Positions 1 through 7,500 of a DNA stretch of 7,667 nucleotides are shown one piece after another. Source of the DNA: Planctomycetota bacterium (GTDB lineage Bacteria > Planctomycetota > Planctomycetia > Pirellulales > Thermoguttaceae); contig JAEWUR010000413.1 of assembly GCA_023397045.1 (NCBI GenBank), forward strand, positions 1-7,667, read 5' to 3'. Position 1 is the first letter of the stretch. The number at the start of each line of letters is the position of its first letter. The translations under genes and the position numbers were made by a program. Under the pieces are notes generated by a model, which saw only the letters and a list, made by a program, of their open reading frames with translations, was not told the origin of the DNA and did not search any database.

Positions 1-1
1 G

Positions 2-1033
2 TTGAAGTTTTTGGCGTTCGAGCAAGTCCTGAAGAACAGCCTGACGACCCTTTCGATGGGCGGCGGCAAGGGCGGCTCCGATTTCGATCCGAAGGGCAAG
101 AGCGACAACGAGGTCATGCGGTTCTGCCATTCCTTCATGAACGAACTGTATCGCCATATCGGTCCCGATACCGACGTTCCCGCCGGTGACATCGGCGTCG
201 GCGGTCGGGAGATCGGGTTCCTTTTCGGACAATACAAGAAGATCACCAACCGTTTCTGCGGCGTGTTGACCGGCAAGGGCATGTCCTACGGCGGTTCGTT
301 GATCCGTCCCGAGGCGACCGGCTACGGCTCGGTCTATTTCGCCCAGGAGATGCTCGCCACGAAGAGCAATGGTCTTGAGGGAAAAACCGCCGTCGTTTCC
401 GGCTCGGGCAATGTCGCCCAGTATACGGTCGAGAAGCTGAACCAGAATGGCGCGAAGGTGCTCACGCTTTCCGATTCGACCGGCACGATTGTCGACGAAG
501 ACGGCATCAATCCCGAAAAGCTGGCCTGGGTGATGGAGTTGAAGAACATTCGTCGCGGCCGCATTCGCGAGTATGCCGAGCACTTCAAGAACGTCAAATT
601 CCTGCCGCACCAGAAACCCTGGGGCGTCAAGTGCGATCTGGCGTTTCCGAGTGCGACGCAGAACGAGATCGATGTCGATGACGCGAAGACGCTGGTGGCC
701 AACGGCTGCATGTGCGTCTCCGAGGGCGCGAACATGCCCACCACGCCCGAAGGCGTCGACGTCTTCCTCGATGCGAAGATTCTGTACGGTCCCGGCAAGG
801 CGGCCAACGCGGGCGGAGTGGCGGTTTCCGGTTTGGAAATGTGCCAGAACGCCGGCGTCATGCACTGGCCCAAGGAAGAAGTGGACAGCCGGCTGCAACA
901 GATCATGAAGTCGATTCATGAGAATTGCGTCAAGTACGGCAAGAATAATTCGTATGTCAACTACGTTCGCGGCGCGAACATCGCCGGCTTCGTCAAAGTG
1001 GCCGACGCGATGCTTCAGCAGGGCGTCGTCTGA
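2..1033 (+). CDS. gdhA: NADP-specific glutamate dehydrogenase, 5'-truncated by window edge
   Basis: Catalyses 2-oxoglutarate + NH4+ + NADPH to glutamate in the cytoplasm, the one-step ammonium assimilation route. The visible 343 residues match the bulk of the hexameric bacterial enzyme (E. coli form 447 aa), so about 105 N-terminal residues lie outside the window; the TTG/Leu at the edge is an internal codon, not a start. Numbering from the edge: substrate-binding Lys11 and catalytic Lys23 in MGGGKGG, catalytic Asp63 in DVPAGDIG, GGVAVSG with Ser276 near the C-terminus. The Rossmann domain begins with SGSGNVAQ (133-140), and the following strand ends in SDS (157-159) rather than the SGP of the NAD-type Clostridium symbiosum enzyme, which argues for NADP preference. 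The C-terminal NIAGFVKVADAM block is intact and the TGA is followed by a terminator-like hairpin. Identity is very secure; cofactor preference is inferred from family comparison. Confidence 0.97.
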   Translation: MKFLAFEQVLKNSLTTLSMGGGKGGSDFDPKGKSDNEVMRFCHSFMNELYRHIGPDTDVPAGDIGVGGREIGFLFGQYKKITNRFCGVLTGKGMSYGGSLIRPEATGYGSVYFAQEMLATKSNGLEGKTAVVSGSGNVAQYTVEKLNQNGAKVLTLSDSTGTIVDEDGINPEKLAWVMELKNIRRGRIREYAEHFKNVKFLPHQKPWGVKCDLAFPSATQNEIDVDDAKTLVANGCMCVSEGANMPTTPEGVDVFLDAKILYGPGKAANAGGVAVSGLEMCQNAGVMHWPKEEVDSRLQQIMKSIHENCVKYGKNNSYVNYVRGANIAGFVKVADAMLQQGVV

Positions 1034-1060
1034 TGTCGTTGGCATGTGAAAGATGAAGTA

Positions 1061-1072
1061 GAAAACGTTTTC
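1061..1072. promoter_or_regulatory. 12-bp perfect palindrome, LacI-family operator-like
   Basis: GAAAACGTTTTC is its own reverse complement. With flanking bases (AGAAAACGTTTTCA, 1060-1073) it matches 13 of 14 positions of the LacI/CcpA-type consensus TGWNANCGNTNWCA, with a central CG. It lies 27 bp after the gdhA stop and about 205 bp before nfnA, and its last two bases are the first bases of the adjoining hairpin arm. It could be an operator for the downstream genes, or simply the A-rich/T-rich flank of the terminator. No regulator gene is in the window, so function is unproven. Confidence 0.3.
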
Positions 1073-1114
1073 AGGGCGCCATGCTTCGCGCGAGCGGGCG
1101 TGGCGCCCTGATTT
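1071..1114 (+). terminator. Terminator-like hairpin after gdhA
   Basis: Perfect 11-bp inverted repeat: TCAGGGCGCCA (1071-1081) pairs with TGGCGCCCTGA (1101-1111) around a 19-nt loop that can form a few extra G-C/G-U pairs. It starts 37 nt past the gdhA stop. The GC-rich stem is followed only by TTTGTTGG, so the T-tract is weak. It may be a modest intrinsic terminator or a 3'-end-stabilising structure. Confidence 0.55.
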
Positions 1115-1140
1115 GTTGGATTGGGATGACCGGTCGTCCA

Positions 1141-1169
1141 TTGACAAAAATCGCCATTGTGCGATTTGC
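1141..1169 (+). promoter_or_regulatory. Possible promoter upstream of nfnA
   Basis: A perfect sigma70-type -35 hexamer, TTGACA (1141-1146), stands 30 bp after the gdhA hairpin, but the hexamer at 17-bp spacing is ATTTGC (1164-1169), a poor -10. An alternative pair is TTGGCT (1187-1192) with TACATA (1212-1217), spaced 19 bp. Position in the only sizeable gap ahead of nfnA makes a promoter here plausible; which pair is used cannot be decided by eye. Confidence 0.3.
1148..1167. repeat. Inverted repeat overlapping promoter region
   Basis: AAATCGC (1148-1154) and GCGATTT (1161-1167) are perfect reverse complements separated by 6 nt (CATTGT). The repeat sits between and over the candidate -35 and -10 elements, where a repressor or redox regulator could bind; it could also form a small RNA hairpin. 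It is not a recognisable Rex or FNR site. Confidence 0.35.
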
Positions 1170-1261
1170 GGGGCGTGCATAAGCTATTGGCTGCATTCCC
1201 ACACGCAGCGATACATATCCCACCATGACTTGCCCATCGTCTGCCGGCGGCGAAACTGGCG

Positions 1262-1268
1262 AAAAAGG
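1262..1268 (+). promoter_or_regulatory. Ribosome binding site of nfnA
   Basis: AAAAAGG lies 8 nt before the ATG at 1277 and supports that start. No other in-frame ATG upstream gives family-like sequence, and the protein begins with the ferredoxin-reductase-type beta-strand a few residues later. Confidence 0.55.
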
Positions 1269-1276
1269 CTTTTGCT

Positions 1277-2122
1277 ATGAGCAAAGTATTATCCAAAAGA
1301 CAGATTGCTTCGAACATTTTTGAACTTGTCGTCGAGTCGCCTCGGATCGCACGAAAGGCGTTGCCGGGGCAGTTCGTGGTCGTTATGGCCGACGAGAGCG
1401 GCGAACGCATTCCGCTGACGATCGCCGACTTCGACCGCCAACAAGGCACCGTGACGATGGTGGTCATGGTTGTCGGCGCGAGTTCGCTGAAGATCTCGCG
1501 GATCGAGCCGGGACAGACGTTTTACGCGTTGATTGGCCCATTGGGAAAGGCGTCGGACATCGAAGCCTTCGACACGGTCGTCATGGTGGCCGGCGGCGTC
1601 GGCGCCGCTCCGATCTATCCGATCGCCAGGGCGTTTCGCGACGTCGGAAGCCGAGTGGTTACGATCCAAGGCGCGCGTTCGAGCGACTTGCTCTTCTGGA
1701 CCGATCGGTTGGCCGAGGTGAGCGACGCGCATATCATCACGACCGACGACGGCAGCGCCGGCCAACAAGGTCGCGTCACTCAACCGCTCGAACGGTTGTT
1801 GCAGGACGATGCGCAGAAGCGAATCGGCTGCGTCTATGCGATCGGGCCGGCGATTATGATGAAGTTCTGTTGTCAGGCGACGCTCCCGTTCGGCGTCCCG
1901 ACGATCGTCAGTTTGAATTCGATCATGGTCGACGGCACCGGCATGTGCGGCGGGTGCCGCGTCGAAGTGGGCGGTCAAACGCGATTCACTTGCGTCGACG
2001 GGCCCGAGTTCGACGGTCACATGGTCGATTGGGATATGCTTTTGTCACGTCAGAAAATCTATGGTTCTCAAGAATCCCGTTCATTGCAATTGGTCTCTCT
2101 GAGTTCCGAACAAACTGCGTAG
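1277..2122 (+). CDS. nfnA: NfnA/SudB-type FAD and [2Fe-2S] subunit (NADH-dependent reduced ferredoxin:NADP+ oxidoreductase, small subunit)
   Basis: Small subunit (281 aa) of the NfnAB complex, related to sulfide dehydrogenase SudB and dihydroorotate dehydrogenase electron-transfer subunit PyrK. In characterised enzymes it carries NAD(H), one FAD and a [2Fe-2S] cluster and passes electrons to the large subunit. Visible: FAD-binding barrel with RIPLTIAD (44-51), nucleotide-binding AGGVGAAPIYP (105-115), a late AIGPAIMMK strand (188-196), and a C-terminal cluster motif DGTGMCGGC, with Asp219, Cys224, Cys227 and Cys239 placed as in enzymes with Asp(Cys)3 ligation. The FDGHMVDWDMLLSRQ block ends the family-typical part; a short polar tail of about 20 residues follows. 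Lies 45 bp ahead of nfnB, the usual partner order. The absence of pyrD nearby argues against a PyrK role. Sulfide dehydrogenase (SudB) is the main alternative name for the same fold. Confidence 0.88.
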   Translation: MSKVLSKRQIASNIFELVVESPRIARKALPGQFVVVMADESGERIPLTIADFDRQQGTVTMVVMVVGASSLKISRIEPGQTFYALIGPLGKASDIEAFDTVVMVAGGVGAAPIYPIARAFRDVGSRVVTIQGARSSDLLFWTDRLAEVSDAHIITTDDGSAGQQGRVTQPLERLLQDDAQKRIGCVYAIGPAIMMKFCCQATLPFGVPTIVSLNSIMVDGTGMCGGCRVEVGGQTRFTCVDGPEFDGHMVDWDMLLSRQKIYGSQESRSLQLVSLSSEQTA

Positions 2123-2167
2123 GTTCTCTCCTGCGCATCCACTTTCCAATCGCTTGGAATCATTACG

Positions 2168-3604
2168 ATGGCCGAACGCAAAGAACTTCAACTGCACCGC
2201 GTCCCCTGGGCGGAACAGCCGCCGGACGTGCGAATTCACAATTTTGACGAGGTGCCGTTGGGCTATACGGCCGACGAAGCCCGCGCCGAAGCGTCGCGTT
2301 GCCTGGCGTGCAAGAAGCCGAAATGCGTCGAAGGTTGTCCCGTGCATGTCGACATTCCCGGCTTCCTATCGCTGATCGCCGAGGGAAACTTCGCCGCGGC
2401 CGGTCCGAAGATCAAGGAGACGAACTGCCTGCCGGCCATTTGCGGGCGCGTTTGCCCTCAGGAATCGCAATGCGAGGCTCAATGCATCCTGGGCAAGCGA
2501 GGCGATCCGGTGGCCATCGGCCGGCTCGAACGTTTTGCGGCCGATTATGAGCGCGAGCACGGCGAGATCAAGGTGCCGGCGAAGGCTTCTCCGACGGGCA
2601 AGAAAGTCGCCATCGTCGGCGCGGGACCCGCTGGTCTGACCGTGGCCGGCGATCTGATTCTGCTCGGCCACGAAGTCACGTTGTTCGAAGCGTTCCACCG
2701 GCCGGGCGGCGTATTGATCTACGGCATCCCCGAACTGCGACTCCCCAAATCGATTGTCGAGTCCGAGGTCGATTATTTGCGTCGGCTGGGCGTTCGCATC
2801 GAGTTGAATCAGGTCATCGGCAAAACCATCACGGTCGATGAGTTGCTCGGCGTCGAAGGTTATCATGCGGTTTTCATCGCCGTGGGGGCGGGGTTGCCCT
2901 ATGTGATGAACATACCCGGCGAAAACCTCGGCGGCGTCTACCTGGCCAACGAGTATCTGACTCGGGTGAATCTCATGCGCGCCTACGAGTTCCCCCGGTA
3001 TGACACGCCGGTGGTCCGCGGTCGCCGCGTCTGCGTGGTCGGCGGCGGCAACGTCGCGATGGATGCCGCGCGTACGGCTCGACGCCTCGGCGCGAGCGAG
3101 GTCTATGTCCTGTACCGGCGATCTCGCGAGGAGATGCCGGCCAGGGCCGAGGAAGTTCATCACGCCGAAGAAGAGGGGATCATTTTCAAGATGCTGTGCT
3201 CGCCGTTAGAGTATCTCGGCGACGACCACGGCATGGTGCGGCAGGTGCGCTGCCAGGTGATGGAACTCGGCGAACCGGACGAGTCGGGACGGCGGCGGCC
3301 GGTGCCTCGCCAGGGCGATGAGTTCACGCTCGACGCCGACACGGCGATCATTGCGATCGGATCGGGCGCCAACCCCCTGCTGACCCGGCATACGGCGCAA
3401 ATGGGTCTCAATCGACGAGGTTATATCATCGCCGATCAACACGGACGCACGAGCCGGAAGGGCGTTTGGGCAGGCGGCGACATCGTTACCGGCAGTGCCA
3501 CGGTCATCCTGGCGATGGGCGCCGGCAAGGCTGCCGCGAAAGACATCCACGGATATCTTTCAGAAACGGACCCCACGTGGGGATCAGCTTCCGCCGCCGG
3601 TTGA
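2168..3604 (+). CDS. nfnB: NfnB/SudA/GltD-like large subunit (NADPH- and FAD-binding, two [4Fe-4S] motifs)
   Basis: Large subunit (478 aa, normal family length). In Nfn complexes it holds the bifurcating FAD, binds NADPH and exchanges electrons with ferredoxin; the overall reaction couples NADH and reduced ferredoxin to NADP+ reduction, reversibly. Domain order: N-terminal Fe-S domain with RCLAC (44-48), KCVEGCP (52-58), then CLPAICGRVCPQESQCEAQC (87-106); FAD Rossmann motif GAGPAG (151-156); RPGGVLIYGIPELRLPK (178-194) typical of the GltD/Nfn family; second nucleotide motif VGGGNVAMD (291-299) followed by YRRSREEMPA (316-325), whose arginines suit an NADPH 2'-phosphate; and terminal AGGDIVTGSATVILAMGAGKAAA (435-457). 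A GGA lies 9 nt before the ATG. By sequence alone it could be a GOGAT small subunit, but no gltB is present and nfnA precedes it. The last 21 bp overlap the convergent response-regulator gene. Confidence 0.9.
   Translation: MAERKELQLHRVPWAEQPPDVRIHNFDEVPLGYTADEARAEASRCLACKKPKCVEGCPVHVDIPGFLSLIAEGNFAAAGPKIKETNCLPAICGRVCPQESQCEAQCILGKRGDPVAIGRLERFAADYEREHGEIKVPAKASPTGKKVAIVGAGPAGLTVAGDLILLGHEVTLFEAFHRPGGVLIYGIPELRLPKSIVESEVDYLRRLGVRIELNQVIGKTITVDELLGVEGYHAVFIAVGAGLPYVMNIPGENLGGVYLANEYLTRVNLMRAYEFPRYDTPVVRGRRVCVVGGGNVAMDAARTARRLGASEVYVLYRRSREEMPARAEEVHHAEEEGIIFKMLCSPLEYLGDDHGMVRQVRCQVMELGEPDESGRRRPVPRQGDEFTLDADTAIIAIGSGANPLLTRHTAQMGLNRRGYIIADQHGRTSRKGVWAGGDIVTGSATVILAMGAGKAAAKDIHGYLSETDPTWGSASAAG
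3571..3582. repeat. 12-bp palindrome at the convergent junction
   Basis: CCCCACGTGGGG is perfectly self-complementary. It sits inside the 3' end of nfnB and one base beyond the stop codon of the minus-strand diguanylate cyclase gene. Read on the minus strand it gives a short GC hairpin followed by TCCGTTTCTG, so it might help end the kinase/cyclase transcript; the 4-bp stem and interrupted T-run make this a weak terminator candidate. Confidence 0.3.
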
Positions 3605-4555
3605 CGGCGCATCGGCGGCGCCTGGCGTTGGCAAGCCGTCGATGGGCGCGCCGATGGGCGGGGCCGGCATTTCGGTTCTGCTGGAGCGAACTTGGTTTCG
3701 CCCGGACTTTTTCGCGGCATACAAGGCCTCGTCGGCCCGTTTCATCAACGTTTCGGTCGACGGCAGGTCGGTGGCATCGGCCACGCCGAAACTGGCCGTC
3801 GCACCGATCCGTTCGCCCTTCACCGTGATGAAGGCTTTTTCGATCTCTTGGCGGCACCGTTCGGCCAGACATTCGGCGCCGTCGGTCGTCTCGTTGGGCA
3901 CGACGATGCCGAACTCTTCGCCGCCATAGCGCGTCGGCAGGTCGAGATCGCGGCATTGGCGCGAGATCGCGCCGGCCACTTCCTGGAGCAATTGGTCGCC
4001 GATATGGTGGCCGTAGGTGTCGTTGATCTCCTTGAAATGATCGATGTCGGCCATGATAAACGACAGTCGCCCGCCGTGCCGCTCGATTCGCGACCATTCG
4101 CTGCGAAGGCGTTCCATCAGGGCGCGTCGGTTGGGCAAGCCGGTCAGTGGATCGATGTGGGCGTGCTCGATCAGCAGATCCTGCAAGTGTTTCGTCCGCA
4201 AGGCCGCGCGGACCCGGGCGCGAAGCTCGAACGTGTCGAACGGTTTCGCGACGTAGTCGACCGCGCCGAGGTCCAATCCGCGAACCTTGTCTTCGGGCGT
4301 CGTCGATCCCGAGAGAAACAACACGGGAGTCATGCAAAGGTCGAGGTCGGCTTTCAATGCGCGGCAGACCTCGAAGCCGGACATATCGGGCATCTCGAGG
4401 TCGAGCAGGATCAAGTCCGGCCGTTCCTGCCTTGCCATTTCGAGTCCCGCCACTCCGCCTTCGGCGCACAGAATGTCGAGGTTCTCCTTCGCCAATCGCG
4501 CCTTGGCCACTTCGAGAGCGTCGACGTTGTCGTCAATAATCAATAACTTCATCAT
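3584..4555 (-). CDS. PleD-like response regulator diguanylate cyclase (REC-GGDEF)
   Basis: Predicted phosphorylation-controlled cyclase making c-di-GMP from two GTP. Start chosen at 4555 (MMKLLIIDDN, 323 aa) because AGGAA lies 7 nt upstream and the ATG overlaps the kinase stop as ATGA; the second ATG (4552) is equally possible, while the longer upstream reading frame lies inside the kinase gene and encodes no domain. REC (about 3-120): Asp8/Asp9 acidic pair, phosphoacceptor Asp52 in LLDLEMPD, Ser82 in place of the usual Ser/Thr, Lys104 in KPF. GGDEF (about 128-292): DPLTGLPNRR (135-144), Mg/GTP residues in DIDHFKEIND (170-179) and GD (186-187), active site GGEEF (211-215), and an intact inhibitory I-site R202-D-L-D205 five residues before it. 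The last 30 or so residues are Pro/Gly/Ala-rich and probably disordered. Almost certainly the output of the upstream kinase. Confidence 0.95.
   Translation of the reverse strand: MMKLLIIDDNVDALEVAKARLAKENLDILCAEGGVAGLEMARQERPDLILLDLEMPDMSGFEVCRALKADLDLCMTPVLFLSGSTTPEDKVRGLDLGAVDYVAKPFDTFELRARVRAALRTKHLQDLLIEHAHIDPLTGLPNRRALMERLRSEWSRIERHGGRLSFIMADIDHFKEINDTYGHHIGDQLLQEVAGAISRQCRDLDLPTRYGGEEFGIVVPNETTDGAECLAERCRQEIEKAFITVKGERIGATASFGVADATDLPSTETLMKRADEALYAAKKSGRNQVRSSRTEMPAPPIGAPIDGLPTPGAADAPSTGGGS
3592..3620. repeat. 8-bp inverted repeat spanning both 3' ends
   Basis: CGCCGCCG (3592-3599) and CGGCGGCG (3613-3620) are perfect reverse complements with a 13-nt loop that contains the nfnB stop codon. 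It could act as a 3'-end structure for nfnB. There is no T-run after it on the plus strand, and the strong local GC bias makes a chance origin plausible. Confidence 0.25.
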
Positions 4556-7500
4556 GATTGAGTTCCTGCGGATACCGCCTCGGGGCATCCCTTTTCGATC
4601 GCGAGGATCAACTCGACTACTTTGTCTAACGCTGCCCCCGTCTCGGTGAGCGATTGGTTCTTCGCCGCGTCTTCCAGGATTCTGCACGCTTCGGTCAGCG
4701 CGGGAAAACCGTAGGAACCGCCGGCGCCTTTCAGCTTGTGCGCCAATCGCCGTAGCTCATCGATGTCCGACGCTTTGAAAACCTGCTGCATCTCGTCGCT
4801 ATACTGACGCAGACGCCCAACAAATATGACGATAATCCCGCTCATTTCCGGATCGTCGATGAATTCCGAGACGATGGCGTCGCCCTTGGCGGCGGGCGTC
4901 TCGGTGTTCGCAACAGGCATTGAACTCCCCAGTGAACTTTCTCTGCCCACGATTTTTGCAATGGTCTGGATCAAACGCACCCGATCGATCGGCTTGGTCA
5001 GATATTCATCGCATCCGGCCAACTGGCATCGCTCGCGGTCTTCGTTCATCGCGTTGGCCGTCAGTGCGACGATCGGCGCCTTGTACGCCCGATGTCGCAA
5101 CACGCTGGTCGCCTCATAGCCATCCATTTCCGGCATGTTCATATCCATGAGGATCAGGTCGTATTCTCGCTGCGTGGCTTTCTCCACGGCGACTCGGCCG
5201 TTTTCGGCGGTTTCGACCTCGGCACCCGCTCTTATCAGAATTGCCTGAATCAGCTCCCGATTGTCGTAGCCGTCCTCGGCCAATAGGATGTGCAGGCCTC
5301 GCAACTCATCGGCGGATATGTGCCAGGAGAGTCCGGATCGTTCGAGTTCGACCTCGGCGGGCGAGTGCAGCATCCGAACGCCTTCCAAGCTGCCGGTTGG
5401 CACGGTGATGGTGAACGTGCTGCCGTTGCCCAACTCGCTGTTGACGGTGATGTCGCCGCCCAACAGGTTTGCCAGATGGTGCGAGATGACTAGGCCCAGA
5501 CCGGTGCCGCCGTACTTGCGGGTGACCGTCATGTCGCCCTGGTTGAACGGTTGGAAGAGTCGTGGCAACACGTCTTCGGGAATTCCGATGCCGGTGTCGA
5601 CGACCTCGAACCTCATCATGGGTTCGTCGTTCGGTCCGTTGCCCAGCGAGACGAGAACTCGCACGCTGCCTTTCTCGGTGAACTTGACGGCGTTGCCGGC
5701 CAGATTGACGATCGCTTGGCGCAGCCGGGCGCCATCGGTTTCGATGGTTTCGGGAATTTCGCCGAGATACTCGACGGAGAAGGAGACGTTTCGGCCTTCG
5801 GCGCGCGGGCGGACGACGCTTGCCACGTCGGCCAGCAAGGAAACGATGCTGCACGGGCGGATATCGATCGACATTTTCCCGGCCTCGATCTTCGAGAGGT
5901 CCAGGATGTCATTGATCAACGTCAGCAGATGTTCGCCGCTCCGTCGGATCGTCGTCGCGTAATTGTTGCGGTTGCTCGCCGTGACCGTCGGATCCATGAG
6001 CATGTCGGCGTAGCCCAAAATCGCCGTCATCGGCGTGCGTATTTCGTGGCTCATCGTGGCGAGGAACTGGCTCTTGGCCCGATTCGCCGCCTCGGCGTCG
6101 TCCCGGGCTTTCGCCAAGGCGGCCTCGAATTGTTTCCGAGCGACGATTCGCCACCAGCCGTCCATAAGGAGTTGCAGTTGCCGCCTATCGCGATCGTCGT
6201 AGTCGGAGTGTTTGTTGCCGACGCCCGCGACGGCGACGATCCGCTTTCCCTCGAACACGGGCACGTTCATGTGGCGAACGATCGGAACATGGCCTTCGGG
6301 CATGCCGCGTTTTTGCGGATTGGGGGCCGCATAGTCGTTGGTGATGATCGGTTTTCGTTGGCGGACCGCCTCACCCCAGAGCCCCGTCTCTTCGATGGGA
6401 TAGACGATCGGTCGGTCGACGATCTTGCAGGCCGCGTGCGCCGAATCGGACCAGTATTGCATGGTCAATACCGTCTCATCCTCGTTCATGACGGCCAGAT
6501 ACCCGATTTCGCTTCCCGTCAGTCGAATTGCATCCTCGACGGCCGTCGCGGCGATCTCCTGGAGGGGTTTGTCGGTCATTTGGTTGAGCGAGAGCAAGGC
6601 CTCCATTCGTTGCGCGGACAACTGGCGTTCTTTCTCCATGAAGATTCGATCGCTGATGTCTCGACAGATGCCCTGGACGGCGATCATGTTTCCGGATTCG
6701 TCGTACATTCCGCCGTAGGTCAATTCTCCCCAGACCGTCGTGCCATCTTTGCGAACGATTTCCAACTCGGCAATCTGCGGAGCCGGATGCTGCTTCTCTT
6801 TCGCTTGAGCCGACATTTCACCTAATCGAAGCATCGCCCTTTCGGCCGATTCGGGGGTCAGGATGTCGGAGTTCATCCGTCCGACCAGTTCATCGGGCGC
6901 GTACCCCAGCCATTGCCGAACCGAGGGCGTCACATACGTGAACCGGCCGGAAAAATCGCTGGTCCAGATGACATCGCTGACGTTTTCGACAAACAGACGG
7001 AGTTTGCGTTCGGCATTGCGCAGCGATTCTTCCGCCCGGCTTTCGATCATCACCTTCGAGGTAATCTCGGCCAGGTTAAGGAGGAACATATCGTCCTCCT
7101 CGCTGATTTCGTGTTTCGAAAACATCGCCAACACGCCGGACGGATTGCCTTCGCCGTCGTGGAGCCTGTAGCCGGCGAACGAGACCAGGCCGAGCGACTT
7201 GGCCCAGGCGTGATCGCGGATTTGCGGATCGGTGGTCACGTGATTGGTCAGGAATCGATTCTCTTCGCCGTTCGCGATTCGTCCGATTTTGGAGTTTCCC
7301 AATGGAATGCGGCCGTGATCGCCGTCAAGATTCGTATAGCGGCCCGAGCTTGCAACCAGATGCAGGCACCGATCGCGTTGTTGGCAGACGTGGCGGTCGT
7401 CCTCCGCCGTTGCATGGACGCAACCGCTCTCGCAGCGGTCTCCGGCATCGAACTGCCAGATGCGGCAGAAGTCGAGATTGAGCAAATGATTGGCAGCGTC

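Noticed and set aside
1225..1323. 32-codon plus-strand ORF (MTCPSSAGG...) overlapping the start of nfnA in another frame
   Set aside because: It could be a leader peptide but lacks a clear Shine-Dalgarno and has no visible attenuator structure after it. A chance ORF is the simpler reading.
1015..1467. 150-codon minus-strand frame crossing the gdhA-nfnA gap
   Set aside because: It is antisense to both gdhA and nfnA, has no recognisable domain, and would run through the terminator-like hairpin and the promoter region.
2168..3604. Glutamate synthase small subunit (GltD) for the large flavoprotein
   Set aside because: The fold is shared, but there is no gltB, and the immediately preceding nfnA-type gene is the diagnostic partner of Nfn/Sud complexes.
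3692..4546. 284-codon plus-strand open frame over the REC-GGDEF gene
   Set aside because: Shadow of the cyclase gene; the sequence has no family resemblance and no supporting ribosome binding site.
4556..4687. 44-codon N-terminal extension of the response regulator
   Set aside because: It lies wholly inside the kinase HPt region in another frame, adds no domain, and the ATG at 4555 has its own AGGAA and begins the REC fold directly.
5551..6825. 424-codon open frame antisense to the histidine kinase
   Set aside because: It mirrors the kinase on the opposite strand, shows no recognisable domain, and the kinase frame carries unmistakable conserved motifs throughout. Long antisense frames are expected in GC-rich coding DNA.
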